Below are positions 37,601 through 45,440 of a DNA stretch of 64,000 bases, in pieces; positions within the stretch are counted from its first letter, which is position 1, and each line of letters starts with the position of its first letter. The translations under genes were made by a program, and so were the position numbers. The DNA is from Malachius bipustulatus (lineage: Eukaryota; Arthropoda; Insecta; Coleoptera; Melyridae). The DNA is taken from positions 62,058,186-62,122,185 of the forward strand of contig OU342630.1 of NCBI GenBank assembly GCA_910589415.1. Direction: 5' to 3'. The notes under the pieces were generated by a model. That model had not been told where the DNA came from, did no database searches, and saw only the letters and a program-made list of their open reading frames with translations.

Positions 37601-40600
37601 TAGGCAGATTTCTGGAACCGATTTGGAACATTGTAAACCTTACAGAGATAAATTATGTTTCTTACCTAGATTTTCAGCAGATACCCTTCAAGGTCCAGCA
37701 TGTGCACGAAAATTGTACCTGGGAGCCACGGTAAACGAAATCAGTCAACATTGCCCAATGACATGTCATCAATCTTCAACTTCGATCATCTCTGAACTAG
37801 AAGATTCAGTGTACATAATTACACACCCCAAGTACCCCACAGAAGTCAAATGCACAACGGGAGAAAATCACTCCCTGAAACCACTTTCTGTAGGTTCCCT
37901 AAAAATCTTTCTACCCTGTTATTGTCAATTAATCATGCAAAATGAAAGAATTATTCCATTGAGATTTCCATGTCCCAAACATTCAGAGTCACTCGCGGTG
38001 GCTCATGTTATCCCAGCACCGTGGACAAACCTCCATTCGCTTATTCTCAACCCTAAGTTGAAGACAAGCTTACCAATATTTCAGAATGTATCCGAATGCC
38101 TCAACACACAGTGGAGCTTAAACATACCACATGTGAACATAACATCCACCAAAGACCACATTAAGGAGGTCGTGGAAACCTTAAACGAAATCCATTCACC
38201 AAATTTTTCAGCCACCTACGGCCTACGGCACACATTCGTATTCCATTTTCTTAATCTGGAACATGATATTGTCAATCAGTACACTCTACCTCCTTTTCCA
38301 CCGTAGGCAACAGTGGAATTTGTTACCAACACTAGCCACCCCGGCCCAAGCGGGAGACATCTCAACTCCTAACCTAGGGCATGACCTACTATTCACAACA
38401 ATCTGCATCCTATTCGGCATATTTGTAGCATACTTAACAGTCAAATTAATCCAGAAATTATGGCTTAGTAGAAAATCACGTCCTCCAAAAAACCCCGACA
38501 TAAGTCTTGAAAGCACCAGAACCCCACATTTAGAAGAAGGGGGGGAGCTCATTCTGGAAATAAAAAACGAACACCCTTCCCAAGCTGCAAATACTCGTAG
38601 CTTCGAGTGTGTTTTGAAAACCAATTAATTAATATTTTATAATGTATACTAGTTTATGTTTTCGTAGGTATTAAAGAAGTGTATAGGATAAATAAATAAG
38701 AATACTGTAATAATAATTAACCCAGGGTTTTAGCCAAATAAGTATTTTTAAACAAAGAAATAATTATTACTACAAGGATTATTGTATGCCTCAGCATTAT
38801 TAGTATCAAATAAGTATCGTAAATATTGTCAAGGATTATTGTAATATAAATATTATGAATAATATTGAGGAAGAGACTATCAATATCTGATACTGCATTT
38901 TATTTTGCATGTGCCTGGGAGACGACCACCTCAATCCACTGGTGAACCTGAAGCCATACACAGCCCGGTCCGAGACGACTTCGCCACTACTATCGGGGAA
39001 GCGACTACTCTCAGCTCATCTGCTCATCACCACAGGGCAGAAACCACAGCCCTCCAACATGGACATATGGTCAAGACGGAGTCATGGGACAGATGGACCG
39101 ACAAAAGACCGTTCCCAGAGCAAAGGGGAAGGTCAAGACCGTCGAACCAACCAGGGCCAGTCTACCTCCAGTGCAATCTCATGCATAGACACACAAGGAA
39201 GGTCTACAATTATCTCATTCCGGTCAAAACGACGACAGCTACGAGAGGCACAATTTAACTCGTCACCCGAGATGAGCAGAAAACCTACCACTACCAGAGA
39301 GTCCAAAAGCAGACCCGCACCCCGAACTCTACCCAAGTTAGGGTAGGAGGATGAAGCACAACATCCTACCCGCGTCGTATGGATCAGGGCTATCAACTAC
39401 ACTAAGTGGAAACGTTGAGGAGGTGTCACCAGCCCCAAGGCAAAGAAGAAGTATCAAGAACTTGGACAAGAACGTTTCGTGTTGTGATTGTTTCATTTTC
39501 CTCAAAGACTTACTGTGTTAATTTTATCATTATCAATTTTATTACCATAGACATAATTTTTTATTTATTTATTTTTTTTCCATTTGTTCTTTGTAAAAGG
39601 TTAGGATTTATAATATAAGTCATCTTTTTATCTTTAGATGTACAATTTAAGATAGTTGCATTTAAAAGCTGGGGGCCAGCTTTTCCGGAGAGGAGGCATA
39701 TGTCAAGAGGGCACTAGGGGAGAATTAGGAATCAGGTATTATATTATTTTATTAGGATCTAGTAAAGATAACAATAACAAATTAAAAGTTATTCAGGCCA
39801 ACACACGAACTACTTACCGCAAAGTTTATTTGTTATGGTCGATCAACGTGCAAGCTTGCAATTACTCAAGACACGAGCCATATTTTGGAGATATGTTATT
39901 ATTACAAGCAAGTAATTGAAGGCAGTGTAACAAGGCCGTGCCAGAATTGAGAAATGCAGACTTGCACTTTTCGAGCTCGCACGTGGACTTTGATCTAGCA
40001 AAGACACCAGAAACGAGGGCGACAGACGTGATGACGGGGGGGGAAGTAATAAAAGGTTTGGTCGGTCGCGCCTCGTGAGTTCGGACCCGGGGGGACTCCG
40101 TAGTAGTCGGATCCAGGGGTACGCGAAGCTCGCGAAAGGGGTGAGTTAAGTTGGTGTGTTGCGCCTTTGCCTTGTGGACCTACGTAAATCAGCCCGCCAA
40201 AACCCGAGAGTTGGGTCATCTGGTCTCCACTCCGGACAAGCCGGCGAACGAGCACGAGTTACCCTGAGAATAAGAATGTTGATGTAAGTACCATTTTATT
40301 TATATTGTTGAAATCATCTCAGGAGGGAACTAGGTGCTAACATTCCAGGACACTCAGTGTTGTGTACTGCCCCTTGTAGAAATCATAACAATCGTCATAG
40401 AATTGTACGGATTTATAATAAATCAGTAGGGACCCCCCGAGCGGGAGGTAATTGTATTATTTTTTAAGTTAAATAAATTGAATGATTTTGTACTCTGTGT
40501 TCCCATTTACCCCCCTACATTCAAAATAAACAGCTACGTCCCGCGCCACGCGCGACAGTATGCAAGTTATATTTATTACTTATATACGGTACGGGACTTT

Positions 40601-41673
40601 TCTGGCCCGTTTCTCGGTCTTTTTTATTTGAGTTTTAGTATGATATTGACCATAGATGAACATAGGCCATAATTATAGTTGTTTATGACTCTGAACATCA
40701 TTTTTTTTATATGGAAAGCCGAGGTAAAAGAATTGTAAAGCCGGTATTATTTTAATTTTTCCCCAAAATACACGATACGGGCCTTTTAAGGCTCGTATTA
40801 AAATTTTTCTCCTATAACAACGATACGGGACTTCCAAGACCCGTCCTGACGCAACCGAATGTTCGCTTGTACCTAACAATGCGGTACGTTACCGGCTTGC
40901 ATGCCTTAGTTCCGTATTTTTCGGATAGATAACACTACACTCGTGCTTTGCATACGAGCCTTAAAAGGCCCGTACCGTGAATTAAAATGTATCGGTACGT
41001 ACCCTTAAAGGCCCGTATCGCTCGAATGAAAACACCATAAACATCGCTGCCGTCGTCAACGTGTTAAAACTAATTATGCAGTAAAAATATTTCCATCAAG
41101 ATTCACCTACTACTAAAGTGTATTGCATCCTTTTTGTGTAAACTCCCTGTAATACTTTTATGTACAGAGTTCTCAGTTTTTAAGGCAAGACCACAATATT
41201 TACAATAACCAAAGCACGTGCACTCACTCGTTCTTAGTCATGATGGTCCTCGCCCTGCTCGTTTGGAAAGAGAAGAGCACCCTGTATCCGTGAAAGCAGG
41301 TCATGGCCAGGCAGAACAGGATATAGAGTAGGGGGCCGAAAGTGACCCAAATACAGGGGGCTATATCACCTCCTGAAATCATAGATAAAGACTCATGATT
41401 TTGGCAGCAGCAGGTCTATTATTTTGCCCCCTATCTCTCTCTCTCTCCTATCCCCTACCCTGTCTATCTTCCTACTTTTAACTTACCTAAGAACCTGGTT
41501 TGGGTGTGTCGGCCGAAGAGGATGCAGCTGCAATTGGTGCCGATCCTGCACTGGTCCAGGGTGACCTTCCAGTGGCTCCAGGCGATGCCGGGCGTGATGC
41601 TCGCGATTGCTCCCATCAGCACGCACACAGCGTACGATGCCGCCAATCGACGCTCGACCAGATACTGACTCAT
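28653..41673 (-). CDS. Four-pass membrane protein, TMEM179-like
   Basis: Three coding exons on the minus strand, 41487-41673, 41228-41372 and 28653-29064 (744 bases, 247 residues), join in consistent phases through GT-AG sites. Four hydrophobic segments are clear: residues about 13-33 (exon 1), 67-92 (exon 2), 128-155 and 215-240 (exon 3). A cysteine-containing luminal loop (CRIGTNCSC) follows the first. Length, topology and the final FSCMLFVYASVCNIKMALL segment resemble insect members of the TMEM179 family, whose function is unknown. I rate that name as tentative. The start is the Met at 41673; the Met 21 bases upstream precedes what looks like a splice acceptor (TTTAGCAG), so a non-coding first exon probably lies further right. 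The 12.2 kb second intron holds a MITE and a complete LTR retroelement. Confidence 0.7.
29400..30256 (+). repeat. 5' LTR
   Basis: 857 bases beginning TGTCAAGAGGG and ending CGCGCGACA. Read against the 3' LTR I found no difference, so insertion appears recent. It should contain promoter and polyadenylation functions; AATAAA-like signals occur near 30116 and 30172. Confidence 0.95.
30259..30271 (+). other. Primer binding site
   Basis: TGGTGGAGGCGCC begins two bases after the LTR. TGG complements the universal CCA tail of a tRNA. I do not assign the tRNA species. Confidence 0.65.
30272..31040 (+). other. Untranslated leader of the retroelement
   Basis: About 770 bases between the primer binding site and gag with no meaningful frame. 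It would hold packaging signals and any env splice donor, none of which I can identify with certainty. Confidence 0.5.
31041..32549 (+). CDS. gag: Gag polyprotein of the LTR retroelement
   Basis: Open frame of 502 codons. The first 140 residues are acidic and low complexity. The centre (about residues 150-330) is a retrotransposon Gag capsid-type region, including YFGTFLEGAASVWFEMY. The C-terminal quarter is Gln/Asn/Arg-rich, as expected of a nucleocapsid. It ends with one CCHC zinc knuckle, CNICKKVGHHSSIC, near residue 484. The product assembles virus-like particles around the RNA. The frame is intact and stops at TAG 32547-32549. A -1 frameshift site precedes the stop. Confidence 0.93.
   Translation: MSSEKPFTRQEAIKLRLENIQVLTQERESPFARSAKLQRSPPAASSTRRDTPSNTRSKGIFFGEDFSRQSTEDNTVVETRDAESGSAQPPEQTNQSVVETGTEESEEEIINSNANLDLGQEDSARINTQNQQTHQHPATMANTTLRQALTELKAVTPKFICPETYNPAVGNSSSFIKNYERTALANGWDDPHKMNYFGTFLEGAASVWFEMYKKIDENQNKTWQNISADFEKEFGNGDTKRGIENKLYRRRQAEGEPVKSYYYDLKTLFYEYDPNLNIEEFRRFFENGLHHSQYTAYRLLLEDNMSWEKFKKIIIKLDDISQSGAHTRIWQPETTPDFRGRQANEGQRTMGERSSYRQEYLRNNQDQTQGVWNSFQQSPCMPQWGPMNQFGMPLPFHQVGGPHSMWTPIGTMPNTMNNHYPQQWQKPDNNHFWKNQNNRGRYSKEQHRDQHQQRSNRPPKETNTNKSRTTDGRPICNICKKVGHHSSICRSRNNPNEEERRQ
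32522..32581 (+). promoter_or_regulatory. Predicted -1 ribosomal frameshift signal, gag to pol
   Basis: Heptamer CCCAAAC (32522-32528) lies in the gag frame as C CCA AAC, the X XXY YYZ form. After a 7-base spacer comes an 8-bp perfect stem, AACGGCGT (32536-32543) with ACGCCGTT (32556-32563). Its 12-base loop contains the gag stop. GGCCC in the loop (32549-32553) complements GGGCC at 32577-32581, allowing an H-type pseudoknot. The pol frame is closed by TAA immediately before the heptamer and open after it. Confidence 0.8.
32522..36355 (+). CDS. pol: Pol polyprotein: protease, reverse transcriptase, RNase H, integrase
   Basis: The frame is -1 to gag and open from the frameshift heptamer to TAA 36353-36355, about 1277 codons with no break. 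Domains by position: aspartic protease DTGSEQ near 32653; reverse transcriptase from about 33750, with the RPYKVSQAE entry and WSSPVILVKKKDGSFRFCVD; catalytic YLDD at about 34231-34242; RNase H with VDASKIGLGAIL near 34678 and TDHHALCW near 34875; integrase HHCC zinc finger near 35310-35440; catalytic core with GIDILGP near 35515, SDRGSNF near 35697 and the NGLTERLNK glutamate near 35795. The C-terminus has the usual GPY-type segment (LKWFGPYFISKKVG). Enzymatic motifs look intact, so the element may be competent for Pol function. Confidence 0.95.
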   Translation, partial: PKRGRTASVGPNAVLTVHRANNKDKYSILVVVVKLKGHKIEAIVDTGSEQNIIIKELATELHETNAEKFLTTANESKIPTLGQSRLNLTMGDFQTTCEALVVEKLPFPVILGMSFLEEHKAIIDLKRDEITLLKDSKKITVPLRRSNTNLSLNSMVTETSRSTAINYKNLYKNECIKNITQQLKKISNSAKPSNNLIQQQNQSLETNESKKEKESVDTEPKTGVKSVEINQEEHEENIQTEVLTLLNIQHEVEEPYKPTKLTVANDIVLPVNGEVTVELACQLKPEDQVQTNSWTFQANESRLTKHNLRWSIIEESEKLTLLIKNDRRFPQKLYKGTTIGWAHQVKETEETAPLFITGTTEDPIETKDHDLEHVKDKTFKVKLEKLLKEYSDVFSKTMDQMGLTKLTEHKIEVDNAEPIKSRPYKVSQAEREIINSQISEMLEHNIIRPSQSPWSSPVILVKKKDGSFRFCVDYRKLNSVTKKSSYPIPNIDDILTYFAGAKYFSTLDMYSGYWQVPIQEESKPYTAFTVQGHGLFEFNVLSFGLCNAPGTFQHLADTVFQDMKWKDVLIYLDDIIIFSKDQEEHLAKLERVFQRLRKANLTLKPSKCNYARNSIKILGHVVSDKGIAPDEDILVSIKKFPTPKNIKNIQAFVGLCNFYRKFVKDFAKIARPLHEATKKDRKFEWGESQEKAFNDLKDKLVSAPVLQHFDPTKGCELRVDASKIGLGAILLQTGPDNMNHPIAYASRSLSKNEKNYTITDLEGLGAIWALGYLRHLIHGKPVTIVTDHHALCWIKSLRDPTGKLARWALKLSEFDYQIVHKSGKLHKDVDCLSRNPVLPAPENEEAFDDMPILLLRAADLVKEQKKDGKIREIYKLMTDPNEGTIAQRRKAKNFRIIDGVVYKINTSPRGQNSLLVGPNGLVAEILYSYHSEPTAGHLGITKTLQKIKDRYFWPTLQKDVEKFVKGCQDCQARKGQGNRKPPGLLQPIKVGRPFERVGIDILGPFRKSRNQKTFIIVATDYATRWAETKALTNSKANQVAKFILESIITRHGSPKYLLSDRGSNFRSELVQELCRIMGTTNQYTTAYHPACNGLTERLNKTLADMLAIYTNTQQTDWDEYLPLVTFAYNTSIQDSTKFSPFMLVYGREPVLPTDASLAQDVQDASVQELREKALIARNQAVENVNKRQAVDKARFDSKHRHLDFEVGDKVKVFTPVRKVGRSEKLLLKWFGPYFISKKVGEVDYEIRKGKSNNAPKDVVHVSRILPYYEPWSPNLSQ
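36543..38306 (+). CDS. env: Env-like glycoprotein ORF, truncated before its membrane anchor
   Basis: Open for 588 codons, but the first ATG is at 36579, so the true start may depend on splicing. A basic KLKKR stretch near residue 113 is followed by a hydrophobic, Gly/Phe-containing segment. That resembles the cleavage site and fusion peptide of insect F-type (baculovirus F-like) envelope proteins found in errantiviruses. A heptad-rich helix follows (about residues 140-210), then a cysteine-rich ectodomain with several N-glycosylation sequons. The frame ends at TAG 38304-38306 before any transmembrane segment; that part lies in another frame just downstream. The protein as encoded should be secreted or defective. 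I describe it only and do not reconstruct it. Confidence 0.75.
   Translation: MVVAALTGAAARMNLEITAGAIWKKLPSTTTYEATIPVVYESDHWEEEITNNVSNEENILNCAYNESILCKEINTMYKLENTLRKELNSFASSWNPKFLKDLANKARLPKLKKRALDFIGDGLSWCCGVATQHKLDSLVMNEEELEKRIQGLKGSMYSTLRIVTENSKNFDQYQQESAKTVQTLANHIKTLESQFDKFRMDINRVEAREESIRRALLENQFLQARNSILLTHALKKHILIDSCRQNLLPILFLKPSVLEADLKVISGKLVSHDHELAIGIEEITKYYQLPLVDCNLYEKKISVHIRIPIRSKSSQWELYQLLTIPFAWKNQTCRIQHDSLFLAVSQSSSDTEIRQISGTDLEHCKPYRDKLCFLPRFSADTLQGPACARKLYLGATVNEISQHCPMTCHQSSTSIISELEDSVYIITHPKYPTEVKCTTGENHSLKPLSVGSLKIFLPCYCQLIMQNERIIPLRFPCPKHSESLAVAHVIPAPWTNLHSLILNPKLKTSLPIFQNVSECLNTQWSLNIPHVNITSTKDHIKEVVETLNEIHSPNFSATYGLRHTFVFHFLNLEHDIVNQYTLPPFPP
38307..38628 (+). pseudogene. Out-of-frame env tail: transmembrane and cytoplasmic region
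   Basis: Another frame, open 38263-38628, encodes a hydrophobic span (LLFTTICILFGIFVAYLTV) followed by a basic, hydrophilic tail. This is what an envelope anchor looks like. Its position right after the env stop suggests one gene split by a small indel. Confidence 0.65.
38905..39346 (+). CDS. Basic small ORFs between env and the 3' LTR
   Basis: Two overlapping frames are open: 38905-39258 (117 codons) and 38909-39346 (145 codons). The longer one is strongly basic and rich in Arg, Ser, Thr and Pro. No domain is recognised. It could be an accessory protein, a remnant or chance coding; the region is GC-richer than the preceding AT-rich stretch 38629-38900. Confidence 0.3.
39687..39696 (+). other. 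Polypurine tract
   Basis: GGAGAGGAGG lies four bases before the 3' LTR and would prime plus-strand DNA synthesis. Confidence 0.7.
39701..40557 (+). repeat. 3' LTR
   Basis: 857 bases, same length and apparently the same sequence as the 5' LTR. Followed by the target duplicate GTAT. Confidence 0.95.
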
Positions 41674-42386
41674 TCTGCTAAAGTCGCAAATCATCTTTTA
41701 TTGTTAATTTTAATTAAACGAATGGCCATGCATAAGTAGTATGACTATGCCTTTATTTTCATTGATAAAATGTGTTCAATATTAATTTATAGTACCTATA
41801 AAGGTATACTTTGGTATAACAGGTATGCTGGGTGTGAGTGTAGTGACTGTAGTGTGTTAATAATTGTAGTTGATACTAGTTAGATAAAAATGGATAAAAC
41901 TGTGAGAAACAAACAACAATAAGTAATTAATTATTAAATAAACATGTGGGCGGAGCCTTACCTTATCTTTACTATCTTTTTTCAGGGGGAGGAAGAGGGA
42001 GTGATATAAGAAGTCACAGAACAGCGAATAAATAAATTATACAAATTGTTCTTCTTCCATTAGTTAACTGTTCCGTGATCCAGACTTCTTAATCAAACAT
42101 AGCAAAGTACCCAATTCATTCAGTTCAGTGGGTCAACTTCATTTAAAACACCATCATCGTATATTTTATAGGTAATAATAATTATTAAGAAATAATATCA
42201 TCGTACTACCGTTTTATTTATTTACAAAATAATAATCTTTTCTGAGCGCTCGAATCCTCCTATAAAATCCTTGCGTTCTTTCAAATAATTATTTTTATTT
42301 AAGAAATAATTTATTTATTATGATTTTGTATTTGTATTTTATTATTTGTTTACGTTTACGTGTCAGCAAAAGCAAAATACTGCCTA
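41674..42386. other. Region upstream of the TMEM179-like coding start
   Basis: AT-rich, no recognisable coding. A splice acceptor just upstream of the start codon implies a 5' non-coding exon somewhere to the right. Confidence 0.35.
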
Positions 42387-43266
42387 GAGATTCCGCTTCA
42401 AGAAAACGTCGTCAACGCTGGGAAAAAGAAGACTCAAAATGTCGTGATCGTAGCACGTCGTAGCCACACTGTTTGTCACCGTCACCATAGAAAGGTACGC
42501 TATTAGGAGCATAATGTGGTGATGTGAAACTAAAAAAAAATTAAAAGTGAGAATAACCTTTAAATCTTTTCGGCTCGGCAGTGGCCAGTGGCAGTGACAA
42601 CATTTTTATTGTTTTGAGGAAGATGAAGTGTTTTTGTTTTATTTTCCTGCGATTATTGTTTGTTAATCACTTGACTGTCTTGTTTAATCAGGTAATAAGT
42701 AAAGCTTATTTATGTAAGTAAAATTGGGACTGCGGGGTTAATTATCATAACTATACAAAGGACATTTGGATAATTTGAATTTGAACATTCCTCTGTGGTA
42801 ATTCAGCTTGGTAAATGAAACCCATAAATCCCAGAACCATCTATTTATTTAACTATTTTGTTTAACAAACACTACAAATACAGCTTTATCGCTATAGTAG
42901 CCTGCTGATTGCTGATTCACAGATTCCCACAATTCCAAAGGTCTATTATTGTTGTAGTGAAAAATTTACTGTGCTTTTATCGATTTTCAAGGGAAAAGTA
43001 ATTGGGAAAATAAAATTGTTGATTTAAGTAAATTAAGTAGTTCTCATCGACATCAATATTTTGATATAGAGGCCATTTTATACCTAATCAGTGATTATCC
43101 ACATGATCACTTGATTAGTCTCCTGCAAGCAGGCCTGCGCTGAAGTCACATGAATGTGTTGTCTTTTGTCACATGCAGTGAATAAAAATTAGTATATTAT
43201 GCAATAATACTTTCAACTAATCTGTGAATATATTTCAGAAATGTTACCTATCATCGCTGATCACTT

Positions 43267-43787
43267 GTTGATGGGGGGCGACGGACAGCAGAAGCAAAGG
43301 GAGCAAAACCAACAACTATATGTCTGCAGCGAAAGGCCTTACGGGCAAATTGTAATGCCTTTGCTCTCCCAGGGAAGAGATTTGTTGAGCTATTTAGACT
43401 CAATAAAGAACTCGCCAATAACTTGATAAATGCTGTGAGGCCATAATTAAACAATTGAGTCTATGTGTCGGGTTTAAGCACAGAAATCAAAGTGTTGACA
43501 GCATTACGTTTTTATGCAACACGGTGCTACCAAAGGAGCAATTTGGGTTTGAGCCAAACCTGCATGCTTTCATAGGTAAGTTATGAAATATTTTCTTATG
43601 CATATACGAACTTATTTATTTTTTAAATCTTTATTATTGTTTTTTCTAGATGCATACCTACGTGGAGTTACAGCTTGTATCAAGAGATTTATTGGACTTC
43701 TAAAAAATCGTTTTAGGTGTTTACTGAAAGAACGTGTTGCTAGATATTCACCCCAATTTGTCAGAACTCTTGTCAACTCCTCTGAAA
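43267..43787 (+). pseudogene. PIF/Harbinger transposase (HARBI1-like) remnant
   Basis: Translated pieces match Harbinger nucleases. At 43267-43575 there is NAFALPGKRFVELFRLNKEL, followed after two stops by LSTEIKVLTALRFYAT. At 43649-43787 there is CIKRFIGLLKNRFRCLL and ARYSPQFVRTLVNS. The catalytic DDE core between them is absent, so the enzyme is dead. The second piece is cut by the giant palindrome inserted at TA 43788-43789. Confidence 0.8.
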
Positions 43788-43789
43788 TA

Positions 43790-45440
43790 AACTGCTCAAC
43801 AAATGAAACGTTACATGACCAAATTTGCCCTAACTTTGGCACTGATAAAATTTGGATTGTTTCGAGCAATTCAATTTTTGTTTCGAGGGTTCCCTAGTTC
43901 AATCCCTTGTTTATCAGTCCGTATGTTTGCAAGAACTTGGTACTTCACACAAAGTTTATATAAGGTGGTAGATAAAACAGTTCAAAATCTCAGAAAGTTC
44001 AGCTTGCTCCCATTTGATCAAAGATTTTTCTTTTTAAATTTCAACACAAAGATCATGAAGATGGACCTCATATCTCGAAACGGTTTTCGAATTTTCCGAT
44101 TATTTCTTTTATTTACAGGGTGATCTCAAAATAACTACTTTTTGGTGTGGCAATGATAACTTTGTTACCCGTGACTCGATTTTCAAAATGTAGGGCTCAT
44201 TTTAAAGCTAAAACTTCAAGCAAGAACACGCAAGATTGATAATCGCCTAAGGACAAGAATTGAAAATACAGGGTTGTATTAAAACTAACCCAAATCTGAA
44301 TGGCTTCCGAAATCTGGTATTAAGGAAAATTTTAAATAAAGTCAAGTTGCTTTCAAACAAACCATTCATTCTGAATACTTCAAGATGTTCTTCGCTTGCA
44401 TGAGTTAAGAATTGTTGACATAAGAACAAAATTACAACTTCGTGTTTTCGAAGTGAAAATCGTAATTTTTCAAGTTCAAGGCCCTGTACATTGAAAACGG
44501 TTCAAGATAGAGAAAAACGGCTTACATGTCCCTATTTTAACTTTTCATGTACTATCCCATGATGTAGATAAAATGTTTATACAGGATGATAAAAAATTTG
44601 AAAAATTCTGAGATTTCTCCACGCGTCGCCAAATAAAAAAATCAAAGAAAGCACAAATGTTTCTATACCATAGAATAGTACATGAAAAAGTAAAATATGG
44701 ACATGTAAGCCGTTTTTCTCTATCTTCAGCCGTTTTCGTTGTACAGGGCCTTGAACTTGAAAAATGACGATTTTCACTTCGAAAACACGAAGTTGTAATT
44801 TTGTTCTTATGTCAACAATTCTTAACTCATGCAAGCGAAGAACATCTTGAAGTATTCAGAATGAATGGTTTGTTTGAAAGCAACTTGACTTTATTTAAAA
44901 TTTTCCTTAATACCAGATTTCGGAAGCCATTCAAGTTTGGGTTAGTTTTAATACAACCCTGTATTTTCAATTTTTGTCCTTAGGCGATTATCAATCTTGC
45001 GTGTTCTTGCTTGAAGCTTTAGCTTTAAAATGAGCCCTACATTTTGAAAATCGAGTCACGGGTAACAAAGTTATCATTGCCACACCAAAAAGTAGTTATT
45101 TTGAGATCACCCTGTAAATAAAAGAAATAATCGGAAAATTCGAAAACCGTTTTGAGATATGAGGTCCATCTTCATGATCTTTGTGTTGAAATTTAAAAAG
45201 AAAAATCTTTGATCAAATGGGAGCAAGCTGAACTTTCTGAGATTTTGAACTGTTTTATCTACCACCCTATATAAACTTTGTGTGAAGTACCAAGTTCTTG
45301 CAAACATACGGACTGATAAACAAGGGATTGAACTAGTGAACCCTCGAAACAAAAATTGAATTGCTCGAAACAATCCAAATTTTATCAGTGCCAAAGTTAG
45401 GGCAAATTTGGTCATGTAACGTTTCATTTGTTGAGCAGTT
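43790..45440. mobile_element. Giant palindromic foldback element, 1651 bp
   Basis: Two arms of about 780 bases face each other around a centre near 44615 and are flanked by TA (43788-43789, 45441-45442). Arm identity is very high: the same 106-codon frame read from each arm (43803-44123 + and 45107-45427 -) differs at only three residues, and a 60-codon frame (44247-44429 - and 44801-44983 +) at two. These frames are not genes. The core includes CGGCTTACATGTCCCTATTT, shared with the element at 13.6 kb. A CAGGGTGATCTCAAAATAAC segment sits inside each arm (near 44116 and 45110). Confidence 0.9.

Larger units (their letters stand above)
29400..40557 (+). mobile_element. Complete envelope-bearing Metaviridae (gypsy-type) LTR retroelement
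   Basis: The element is 11,158 bp with 857-bp LTRs (TG...CA ends) and a 4-bp target duplication GTAT (29396-29399, 40558-40561). Order is LTR, primer binding site, gag, pol (PR-RT-RH-IN), env-like ORF, small basic ORFs, polypurine tract, LTR. Integrase after RNase H marks it as Metaviridae. The env-like third gene makes it errantivirus-like in layout, although TG...CA ends differ from classic gypsy. It lies antisense to its host gene inside an intron and within a MITE. Confidence 0.96.
29187..41063. mobile_element. TTAA-flanked piggyBac-like MITE split by the LTR retroelement
   Basis: Terminal inverted repeats CACGTTGACGAC abut TTAA on both sides (29183-29186 and 41064-41067). Without the inserted retroelement it would be about 715 bp. 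At least five palindromic units of the type CGGTACGGGCCTTTTAAGGC recur: 40585-40610, 40773-40797, 40821-40846, 40951-40976 and 40992-41020, with a half unit near 29212. TTAA target sites and these termini point to piggyBac-type mobilisation. No transposase is present. Confidence 0.8.

Noticed and set aside
42624..42690. Possible signal-peptide exon (Met, then hydrophobic run, then a GT donor)
   Set aside because: Short, AT-rich, with no downstream exon that continues it; chance is likely in the 42-48 kb repeat region.
43803..44123. 106-codon frame present twice
   Set aside because: The two copies are the arms of the palindrome; no domain is visible and the composition matches AT-rich repeat.
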